From NCBI GenBank assembly GCA_947044365.1, contig OX345639.1:2553001-2617000 (forward strand): 64,000 bases of DNA. The letters are read 5' to 3'. This stretch comes from Petrosia ficiformis. Its lineage: Eukaryota; Porifera; Demospongiae; Haplosclerida; Petrosiidae. The notes under the pieces were generated by a model that was given only the letters and a program-made list of their open reading frames with translations, was not told where the DNA came from and made no database searches. Every line of letters starts with the position of its first letter. Position 1 is the first letter of the stretch. Position numbers and translations under genes: made by a program. This document shows positions 47,228 through 58,100 of the stretch, in pieces.

Positions 47228-50200
47228 TCACATATTATTCATTTCTTCATAAATAGCATCATTACATATACTACATGCTGCATTGTCAGACACTTTAACA
47301 TCCGTGATATTGTATAATTCATTTTGAGTCTTGTTCATTGTTGTATTTGACTTCTTTGAATATAAATAACATCCGTTTATGATCAGTATCGCCACACTTG
47401 TAATAATCAGTACTAATAATCCTATTACACTTATAGTGATGATTATAGCTTCATTGTCTGAGGTAATGGATGAGAGAGAGGAGTATCAACTACGTATTAT
47501 ACTATAGATGTTCAAGAATATTTAATGTACCTCTTTTAGTATTAGAATGAATTGTTACTGTAAAGACATTCACAGGAATGTCTGATGAAACTCTATTTTT
47601 TGAAATCGAAGATGCAAGAAGATGAGTGGTAAAAGGAATAGGAGTATTGGCAGGAGTGATCACTGTAAAATGAGAAATTCATACAGGTCTTCAAACAATA
47701 TACCAAGACCTATATTAAACACTATTATATTTTGTGAAATGTGTTTACCATAGAAACAAATCTCACACGTAAAACTAGAAAAAAGAAAAATATGCCATAT
47801 TATAATTATTTATGTGCTGAACTTTCGACTACACGATATGCATGAATATGCCAGATATCACATTCACTTGAGCATTCTTCACTGAATTATGATTACATTT
47901 TTAGCCGTAAAGTAAATTAACTTACTACACCTTATTGCTGTGTAATATATACATCACATTCCTTACGATAATTATTATTATGTAATAATTTCATTAGTAG
48001 TCTTATAATTATGCCAAAACGTATTGCTTAAGCATACTTCCTTTGGCACAAAAAAGAAATAATTATCTTAGTAGTAAATCTGAACTCTTCTTTTGAATCT
48101 AATGACAGTAGTATTTATACTCAGTAAATAGACATATTGACTATATATTTACAAGTTAGAGAACAATGACAAGATTAATTAATAGGTTACGTAATACAAA
48201 AAGACTGAAGCATACTTCTTCCTTTAAGAAACATATGCAGAAAAAAGAATATATTTGTAGTGTTATCCTAGCAGTTTCTATTTAAATCTGAACTCTTCTT
48301 TTAAATCAAATGACAGTAGTATTTATACTCAGTAAGTAGGCATATTGACTATGTATTTACAAGTTAGAGAACAATGACAAGACTAATTAATATGTTACAC
48401 AATACAAAAAGACTATGAGACTACTACAATATACAATGTAAAACAAGATTATCTTAATTCATCACATTATGTATATATTACTACAGCATGACACATTCAG
48501 AAAATGTGTTAACAAAATACTTTGGAATCAACTTTTGGCCAAAAACAAAGAAGGAATATAAAATTTCAAAGGCTGTGTAGAATTACATACAGAGTTCAAT
48601 AGGAATATGAAGTTAGTGACACATAGGTAGTATATATAATTATTAAACTATAATCCTGTATGTAATTCTACAATATACCTATGTGTCACAAATCATGTTA
48701 TTGAACTCTGCAGGTCAGAAGGCATTCACAAATATTTCAGTGAATTACAATATCATTATAAAAAATTCTGAAATAGTCATTACATACAGGATTGTATACA
48801 GGTAGAGTCAAGGGGTCAGAAGGTATTCACAAATATTAAAAGAATTTAAAAGGAAATAAGAGCATCAACTTTTCTGAAATAGTCTGTGTTTTAGTCATAC
48901 TGAAATATAAACATGTACATGTATATCTCATTAGTGTTGTATTTAATGAGAAGCAACATTATGTTGCCACTTTGTTAATATAGATTGAACTATAACTATA
49001 TAGACTCACGTATATGAAGTGTGATAATATCTTGTATAGTTGTATCTTGAATGACACATATATAATCACCATCATCTTGTTCTGTTATATTGGAGATGTT
49101 TAGTTGACTGATCATACTAGTTGTTGAGCTACCATTATTACTAATCGAACTAATGTTTCCAGCTAATGTGGAAACAGAATATTTTCCATCTGATAGCTGA
49201 ACTCCATTCTTCATCCATTCAATACTATTTACAAGATATCCAAATGTCTCACAACTAAGAGTAACGAAAGAATCATTATTAACATGAGCTGAAATCTTGT
49301 TTACTGCAGCAGTTAGAGCAACTGTATAAAATAAAACAAAAGATTAACAGTTAGAGATACTCTATACAGAAACACACCAAAGAATCAAACAACTGAAACA
49401 CGAGTAAGTTTGACTGTCTCAACATCATGTGAACACATAAGGACAGATTGAAGATATAGACAAGATGACCTTATGTGTGACTTGTACATTCAATGTGTAC
49501 AACAAGTAATCTCATCATGCAAATAAGCAGAGGTGTGCACAGAAGGGAAAGGATGGGGGAGAGACAGGACATACATAAGTAGGTGTGGCAATGGCACACA
49601 AAGTGCACCACAAAAATGTTCTGCTAATTAATTATTCATGAGTGGCGTGGTCAATTAAATATCACTAATTAATATGGTAATTACAAGTGTAACATAGTAG
49701 TCTGAAGGCCATGCCCATTAATTTAAAACTTGGTGGGCATGGATGCTCACAATCAGCCTTGGTCTTTGAATCTCTACTAGCTGCTTCACAAAGTATCTCA
49801 TAATATCCATAAGCTCAAGAAAACTGTTAAACTGCCGATGGTTTTTTGGTACTGTAGTATTAGCAATTTAGTACATTATGCTAGCGTGGTAATTCTTAGA
49901 TCACAAAAGCTGAGTATGGTAACATTGGTCGGGTACATACCCCAATTATAATTATAATAATTATATACATATGCTAATTATAATTATTATACATTTTGTC
50001 AACTCAACATGGGTTTAATCAATTGGTCAGTGCATACTTAAACAAAGAGAGATGAATTAAATGGTGATGTAACCTGTGGTCATTTGGGTACACCTCTAGT
50101 GGTATATCATGCATATTTAAGCCTCGTTTCCATATAGTATTAAATGGTCTTGAACAGTTTTGGTCTGTTTTGTGAGGTCTTGTACCTAACAGGTATTGAA

Positions 50201-51718
50201 TGGTCATGAAAGGTCTTTGTAAATGCGCAAGGTGGTTTTCATATGGTCTTGATCACATTTACTGTCCATACTACATTTACATATCCTATTCACTGGTATG
50301 GCAATAAAAGAAAAAGCAATAGTTAAGACTTCAATTAGTTCTTCTGGTCTTAAATTTATTAGACAATAACTAAATGAAGCACCTGACTGGGAATCAAAGG
50401 ATCCTGAGTGATAGTGACGAGTGTGAATACTGTCAATATTATTGTTTTCCTACTGGTTATGGGAAGTCTGTTTGGCTACCAAAGTATTACAATTAGGTGA
50501 AGTGTGTAAGTAAGAGCGATGTATTTTAGTAATTAATGTACAAAAACACACCCAATTTTATAATTTCCGGGCTTATAAATGGTTACTTACAAATGCAAAG
50601 TACAAGTATGAGGCAGTTCCCATGCATACATATTCCCAGTTATATAATATACTCAGAACACATATGAACACACACACATAGCAATACTCATACACACTGC
50701 ACTCGTACTTCATATAAACAAGTTACTTATGACCATTTATTAACTTACCATTCAGATTTAACTGAGTAGAAATGTTGTAGTATGTATTATCTGTTGTATG
50801 TTTAGCACTACATGTATAGTTACCAGAGTCTGTATATCTGAGTTCATTTATCACTAGTATACTAGTTCTAGTGGCATCAGCTATCCACACTTCAGAACGA
50901 TTTACAGGTATATCACTCCCTTCATATTCCCACATCCACTCAAATGAACCAGAATTAACTAGTGTACATGAGATACTAACAGAAGACTGAGGATCATCTG
51001 GTCCGAATGACACTTGTGATGGACTACTATCCTGGAACACTAGGGGACTTAGTGAAGGTGGTATGAGAGCTCCTGGAAATGATATTATAATAGTTAATTG
51101 TAAAGTGTAATGAAACTAACTTACCATTATAAAATTCCACTTCGCTCAAGAGAAACCAGTCAATCTGAATACGGTTTATAAACATTATGTTAATGGAAAT
51201 TAAATTAGGGGAAGACTCCATCAAGTTTAAGGAAACATTTCTAAGTCTAGAGTCACTTTGATTGAGCTCATCATTATCATCATATGTGAATGAGATACTT
51301 CTACTACCTCCACCCTGAAGTGATTCAGTAATAGATATTTGTGGTAGACCAATAGAATCCTTTGGAGAATTGAAGAAATAAAGCACCGCTCTTGAAACAG
51401 GCATTGATAGAATAATCAACACATTACCACCTCCTGACTGTTGACTGAAAGCAAAGAAGCTTCCCAAGTCATCATATATTGAGTCTATTGGTCCAATTAT
51501 ATTATCTGCTAACTTAAAACAGCCTGGTCCACAGTCTGTACTAGTAAGACTAGATCCATTGAAAGGAGCTGCATTGCCCAATGTATAGACTATGGGAACT
51601 GTAGTTACATAGAGAATGTAAAAGTATTAGTACTATAGACTGAATTAATCTCACCAACACGACTCTGTGATGTCACGACATGTAGTGATGAAAGTATTAG
51701 AAATAGTAAAGGCCACAT
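47228..51718 (-). CDS. Receptor IgR-B: discoidin-like domain, two Ig domains, one TM, short tyrosine tail
   Basis: Six exons on the minus strand: 51718-51655, 51598-51125, 51072-50749, 49321-49010, 47662-47531 and 47457-47228. All junctions are phase 1, total 511 residues. The start is the second ATG of the exon (MWPLLFLILSSLHVV). The ATG at the IgR-A position is out of frame after a small indel. The DS-like exon and Ig1 are almost the same as in IgR-A, including IQIDWFLLSEVEFYN and DSGNYTCSAKH. Ig2 (VTLSCETFGYL, IEWMKNG, DDGDYICVIQD) and the hinge (PANTPIPFTTHLLASS) are not. The TM is again TISVIGLLVLIITSVAILII. The tail has NELYNITD and AIYEEMN, but the middle tyrosine of IgR-A is cysteine here (NAACSIC). 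No kinase. Both copies being fully open argues that both are functional. Confidence 0.87.
48005..48440. repeat. Internal tandem duplication in IgR-B intron 4
   Basis: 48005-48205 and 48210-48410 share aagcatacttc, gacagtagtatttatactcagtaa, catattgacta and aatacaaaaagact. IgR-A has one copy (33770-33995). Confidence 0.75.
49826..49935 (+). repeat. Dispersed repeat shared with 34165-34275
   Basis: Both carry ttaaactgccgat, ctgtagtattagcaatttagtac and gtggtaa.tcttagatca. They lie on different sides of the Ig2 exon in the two receptors, so they are independent insertions or marks of rearrangement. Confidence 0.65.
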
Positions 51719-51982
51719 AATCCATTAATAATATCCAAATATGCTGCAAAATAAAAATTAAAATCGCAGTTTATAATTAATGCTTACTCATATATTTCAC
51801 AATTATTTGAAGAGAGCCAATGCACTAAATTGTTAGTTTGTTATGAATGGTTGATTCAGTATTCATGGGGTTGGGCAACTGCCATAATAGGAAGAAAAAC
51901 TAGAAAATTAGGGCATCTGAAGTAAGTCAAATAGTAGCATCATCAATTCATAATATATACAAAAATAGTAAACATATTTTCA

Positions 51983-52180
51983 CTGAAAATGAAAGAAGGT
52001 GTAGGGACGTCAAAACCCAAAAAGCATGCGAACAAGGTTGGGGACCCAAAATTAAACAAACCACTTCCATATAACCCTGCATAAGCACAGCTCTTTGTCT
52101 TTTGCTTTATAGCAGTGTAGGTACTTAGTTATGTAGGGTTATATGGATGTGGTTTGTTTAATTGCGTGGATTTTGAGGAA
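51983..52180. mobile_element. Hairpin MITE copy, family 2 (degenerate)
   Basis: Shares gcatgcgaacaaggtt, acccaaaattaaacaaaccac and the inverted tatatggatgtggtttgttta with the copy at 53958-54240. The right arm is eroded. Confidence 0.75.
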
Positions 52181-52229
52181 ATGAAATGGGTGGGGCTAGA
52201 AATTGACAGTCATGGCAGAAAGCTTAGAT

Positions 52230-52590
52230 CCAGCTTGAAGTTGTAGCAGCCATTACTTCAATTTTACTTCATTTCAAGCTGTGATTCGACTGCGATAGGC
52301 TTCAACCAAGATGAGCTGTGTTTCAGTGAACTCTTTTGCTACCAGACATCTTCTGAAAGTTGTGAAATGGCAAACATGAGTTACAAAAATTGTCATAACT
52401 TTAAAACAGAAAGGTTTTAGCAAATGCCTGTTGTTACTTTTGATCCTTGTATGATTTGACATCTGCTGGTAGTATTTGCTAATGTAGTGCTAATGTTCAT
52501 AAGTTCGCTGGAATTTTGCTGACATACATGTACAGACAGACAGAACGATTACAGCAACCCTCTGGTCCGCCTATGCAGGCGAGGGTTAAT
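52230..52590. mobile_element. Relative of the 44-kb DNA element
   Basis: Shares the order gagttacaaaaattgtcataact, aacagaaaggtttt and acagaacgattac, and the right end gcctatgcaggcgagggtta, with 44610-44813. Confidence 0.65.
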
Positions 52591-52784
52591 TAAGGAGACT
52601 ACAAGTTGACATAGATCTGATTTGAGTAAATATTGTATAGATTAGATATCTACCTCCAACTAGTGATGTTATATTCCTTGGGAAGAGCAGTACTTGAGTG
52701 AAGCGTTCCACAGTTTTACGAAAACACTGTTCTCTCCTGTGGGATGTAATGAGTCTTTTATCCTTGGTGAGAGAGATATATCCT

Positions 52785-52787
<3 letters not shown>

Positions 52788-52823
<36 letters not shown>

Positions 52824-52850
52824 ATATTATATATATAATATAATATCATA
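52788..52850. repeat. AT dinucleotide tract
   Basis: tatatatatatatatat repeats broken by single changes. Confidence 0.9.
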
Positions 52851-53410
52851 TTATTATAGTATTATCTGCAATTATCTGTTGTTCTCCATGAATAAATGAA
52901 TAGGAATTATAATAATCTACCTAAGGAGGATATTAGCATTGCAATGAAACTCATGTAACCAGATGAATGCTAATAACCAACCCACTAATGTTTATAAACG
53001 TATGTTAGTATTGAGTTTGCACCAAAATAAATCATTTGGTTTGGTGCCAACTAAATGATAATATGTACAGATAAGAACGATTCATTAAATCGGTTATAAT
53101 ATATAACTCCTTTGGTGCTGAGGTAAGTGTGATTTTATTAAGCATCATGTGATATCAAATGCAATTATTGGTGCAGGCAGGATGAGAAACAATGAATTCA
53201 ATTTCTAGCATGCTCCTCCAATCCTTACAAAGTTACGAATAAACACTGTTGGTTCGCGGCAATGGTGTTTTGTTGCCCTTTTCTCTTATGTACTCTAGAT
53301 TACAGTTTTTAAGCAAACCATATCAAAATTTTGACAAACACTTTTTTTAAATCTATAACTAAAAGTGGTCGTAATTTCATTAAAGTAATGATAGATACTA
53401 CATAACTCAC

Positions 53411-53478
53411 CTGTTAACCCGTCAGTCCTTCCCTTCTCCAGTTCTCCCAGTACTACAAGTACACAACGTATATTCATA
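53411..53478 (-). other. Candidate noncoding first exon of IgR-B
   Basis: The minus strand ends gggttaacag|gtgagtta, with the donor at 53410, like the counterpart at 41258. See that entry for the reasoning. Confidence 0.45.
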
Positions 53479-53572
53479 GTCTGGATTCCCGCACCTTCGC
53501 TTGACAAGGTTGTACAAACTGGAATGCAGATGTGGGCGTATGTCACATGACAGTTGTAAACACATTCCTAGC

Positions 53573-53926
53573 CACGTGAGTAGGGATGGGGCTGGAAGTC
53601 TATGCCTGGGAGTGGGATGTGGGGTAGAGACTAAAAGTGGAGCAAGGAGAGTTATAGAGCCATCTGAATTGAGTCCTGTAGCTTCTTTAGTTAAAAAAAT
53701 TATTGATACAAGACTTTCTGAAGCTCCAGTACAGATTTGTCAATTATTTAACTTAAAAAAGAAATATCATGGGTTTTTGATTTTATTCCCAAACGCAAAC
53801 ACATGCAATTTATGAAGAATATCGTGAACAAAATAGATCATGAAGAATTAAAGACTTGGATGATTATGCATATGAATGTATTAGTTAATTCACAAATCAA
53901 AATGGCAAACAAATTAATGTTTTAAA
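53573..53926 (+). other. Unassigned open frame, possibly a broken gene piece
   Basis: An open frame reads ELSPVASLVKKIIDTRLSEAP and stops at 53815. In a frame two bases off, a second open stretch runs from about 53760 to 53926 (IPKRKHMQFMKNIV, DHEELKTWMIMHMNVL). The first part has less AT-biased, protein-like codon choice than the surroundings. I do not recognise the product. It could be an inserted gene fragment with a frameshift, or chance. Unit A has no counterpart. Confidence 0.3.
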
Positions 53927-53957
53927 AATGAAACAAACCAAATGAAATAAATTAAAG

Positions 53958-54240
53958 AATAATAAAAAATATTTCCAATAAAAATGAAAGAAGATGTAGG
54001 GATGTCAAAAGCATGCGAACAAGGTTAGGTGGGACCCAAAATTAAACAAACCACTTCCATATAACTGTACATAAGTACTTACACCACTATAAAACAAAAT
54101 ACAAAGAGCTGTACTTATGTAGGGTTATATGGAAGTGGTTTGTTTAATTTTGGGTCCCACCTAACCTTGTTCACATGCTTTTTGGGTTTTGACATCCCTA
54201 CATCTTCTTTCATTTTTATTGGAAATGTTTTTTATTATTC
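53958..54240. mobile_element. Hairpin MITE, family 2 (complete)
   Basis: Two arms of about 125 bp are near-perfect complements: gaataataaaaaatatttcc at the left, ggaaatgttttttattattc at the right. Inside lie gatgtagggatgtcaaaa and ttttgacatccctacatc. The centre is about 30 bp. Confidence 0.92.
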
Positions 54241-55161
54241 TTGTTTCCATTGCTTTTTTTTCCGGAATGGTGTGAATATTTTTTGTACATTGAAGAAATA
54301 CTGGTGTAAGTTCAGTGGCGGATCTAGAAATTGAAAAAGGAGAAAAAATTCACGTGAAATTTTTGGCTAACTAACACTTCGTTCCACACATGCCCAGTAA
54401 AGTATTACAATTTCACACGTGCCATTTATTACGTTTTTCGTTATTACTTTGGTTGTATGCAAGGTTAGGGTCTGGTGCTAACAGCATTCATTGTGTTAGT
54501 TGTTTGTCAATTAAGCTGGCATGTATCATTATCTATAGTTAGTAAACATTCTAAAGCTGTTCTTTTAACTGAATAAACAGAGTCAACTTAGACTACATCA
54601 TTTAAACAAACTTTATCTCAACAGTATTACATGTATTATATGTATGCACTTATAATGGTTGAAGTTGTGTCATCTTCACATCATCCACTTTTCAGAAATG
54701 CAATTCTACACTTCTTGTCATTCTCTAAGATCTCTTTTATGTCTTAACCATTATTGCCTCCATCCTTGTGCAACATGATCATGAACTGTACTGTTATTAC
54801 TATTAAATAAGGACACTATTAATAATTGTGGGTAATAAATTTTAGCACATCAGTTCAGGATATTAGTAAATGATAAGTGATTCTAACTTGAGGAACTAGT
54901 GTCTAGTAGGCATACACAATACTCATACACCATGGAATCAATGACATTAATCATATATATTCTTAATTACGAGTATTGATTTTAATGTTTTTGGTGATCA
55001 TGGCTAAAATTAGTACCTGCATATTAATAGTGTCCTTACATAATGAGCTTTACAATTAAAACATCGTTCAAAATCATTACTACAAATCACAATTTTTATA
55101 TTCATTTTCATTTTCATCTTAGTATAGCAAATGTCATTAGTGCTGAAATAAATGTTATTCT

Positions 55162-58100
55162 TTACAGTTTATCTTCAGTCTCTTGACTCTGACCTTGGTT
55201 TCCAATAATACCTGTATAAAATACAAATAAGTATCATTAAATATGTAAAACACAGACAGCATTTATCATTACATTTTGGGTGGAAGTCTCACATTACATA
55301 TGTAAATGCTAAGTATCAGCAGGTACGATAGTACTCCTCATGTATGAATAACCCATACATGTTTTCTTATTCATTGTAAACATCCTCAGTCTTTAAACAT
55401 TACAAAGCTCATAATTTCAAGATATGAAACACATGCTTGTTTTGTTGGTCATCCTCTTCATGGTTCACACAAATAATTCAAAGAAAGCAGTCATTTGCAT
55501 AAAACAGTGTAGGAAGGAATTTGAAAGTGATAAGATTGATTTGGCATACAAAGAACAGTTTTACTCATGAGGGGTGTGGTCAATTAATGGTTAATTAAGT
55601 TTGAAGTATCGTATGTATATAGGCTGGAAACTAGGCCCTCTCCAACTATATACATTATGATACATTATGCTCACCCTCCATGATTGCTTTTAGGTAAGTA
55701 AATAATTACTTATGCTCCTCCTAGGTACTAAATTCAGTTAGCTTCCTGTACAAAATGGCTGAATACCAAATATTCAAATGTGATAATTCTTTCAAACTTA
55801 TTATGTGTCACAAGTGTGGTTTTCATAAATAGTAAATTTTAACATACAACATCATTCATTGTTGACTAACCTTCTTTTACAGCTTTTGCTACTATCAATT
55901 CAATAATTCTTTTTCTTAGTTTATCGTATGAATCTTCATCACACCAACCTGTTACCTCCTACAGTAGTATTACAATTGCTAAAACCTAAAACTAACTTAA
56001 TATAAGATAATTGTAACAATACTATAACTAAGACTACTGAGATGTATCATTCATTTTTATCAGATTAGAGTTATTGCAATTATTATCATCCACACAAACA
56101 TGAAATGAAAAATATCTTTGGGTCAATAACTACACACTGGTAATTGTAATTGCAGAGGGCTAATAATAATTCCAATGATAATTGTGACTTATCAGCTGTT
56201 TACAATTAACAATGTACAAGTAGATTTCAATTTGATTTACATATACATGTATATGTTACTCACATGACATTTCGTTTCTTTCCCATCATTATTATGAATG
56301 ATAGCTTGTAGACTATCATCATGTAAATCACAAAGTTGATAGAACTGTTGACGTTGTTGAGGTAAATAATTTGGATCAAATATGTAAGCTGTTTCATCAA
56401 TAGTTTCATCTGTGACATTAAAGATATACATGTACATCCACTGAATGATACTACACTTAATTATCTGTACTTTTATAAACAGTAAGACATACCAAATTAT
56501 GTAATTTATATACAATGAGACACATACCTACAGTACTACTTAGCCTCTCTTGAGCTAATCTCATACTCTCTTCTTCTCTTGTCATCTCTCTCTGTCTCCT
56601 TGATTCATTCTCTCCACCAACCCCTAAGGGTCTTGCCATACGTTGTTGATACCCTCTTGAAGGGGCTATGACCTTTGTTTCCAAACTTCGAGGGACTCTA
56701 AAATCCAAACACTGATACCTTTACAACAGAATAAATCAACAGAATGTGTAACATCAAATACAAATACATCAAATATAATTTAAAAGGTATTTGAAATACT
56801 TCTTAAATACTTTCTGATCGCTGTCAAAAACGACTACTGGCATAATTGGGATATCCAAGATGCTATACAGAATAAAGATCGCTGGCTAGCCATATTGATT
56901 ATACTACCTGTTTTCACCATAGTAAAACAGAAAGATTACATTACATATAGAAATTGTCACAGTCACCTCAGAAATTAACAAGCTTAGCACATGGGTGAAC
57001 AGTTGAATCCGAGCTCTTTAAGATGGCAGAAAAACGAGCCTGGATTCAACTCTTTTTCTCTGCCATCTTAAAGAGTCTGGGTATGAGGCTAAACAACAGC
57101 TTGAACAGATATCAAGTTATCTGGATAATTTCCATTGGAACTGAGCTTTGTAATTACGACAAGAGCACCTCAAAAACCACTAAGTCATTCATGCATGTGG
57201 TTGAACTAACCTTTTTCCTTCTGGGCTTGCTCTAGGATCATATCGATACTTCACCCACAATGTTCTCCATGGACCATTAGTGAAATTATACCCAACCACA
57301 GGTAGTAATCTGTAGTAACAAAATAATAATAATATTAAATAACACTGAAGGAATAGAATCCACACCTAATATTACATTAACAATTATAACAAATTTAACG
57401 TGGGTAAGCTTCTTTTAAGACTTTGTAAGTGTGGTAGCAAAACAATGACTTTTGGTACCAACCTTCTACCTGTCAATACTTCAGCTAACTGACGTTGGAC
57501 GAAGCAATTTACAGAGCAAAGGTATTTTAACAAACTGAGCTAACAAATAATATATTTATTTCTATTAAACAGAACAATCCCTACTTGGATCTGTCATACA
57601 AAGTAAGTTCTTTCAAACAAATGATTTCTATATATTTTTTGGTACCATTTTACAGAAAATAATAATAAAGTAGATGTGCAAAACAGTGCAATTTGCCAAA
57701 TTTAGTCTCAGCAAAATGTTTTTGCCAATTATTTAACTGTGTGGTATAATGAAATGGAGTTCATCACGTTATAGCAACATAGACATTTCTCATCACAATA
57801 CAAAATAAAAGTGGCTGAGAACCAATCTTATGACCTGTATTACTAATCTTTACCAATCACTGCATACTATATAATACTACTGTAGTATGTTCACAGTAAT
57901 AGATATAATTATGATACATACATACATAACACAATACCATATGTAAGATGAAGTATGTATATAACTCACAATACATACAAATCATACGTAATTCATAGCA
58001 TCAAATGACTATATGCAATAACTCACAATCTACACATTGAGTTTGATAATTTTAATTTTGCTTGTATAGCACTTCTGGACCACACAGGACGCTCCTCAAA

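Larger units (their letters stand above)
51719..55161. other. Spacer upstream of IgR-B, unit B
   Basis: About 3.4 kb between the IgR-B start codon and the GTF3C5 stop codon. It holds two copies of a hairpin MITE, a relative of the 44-kb element, an AT tract, the candidate noncoding first exon of IgR-B, and an unassigned open frame on the plus strand (53573-53926). 54540-54945 is paralogous to unit A. No other gene supported. Confidence 0.6.
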
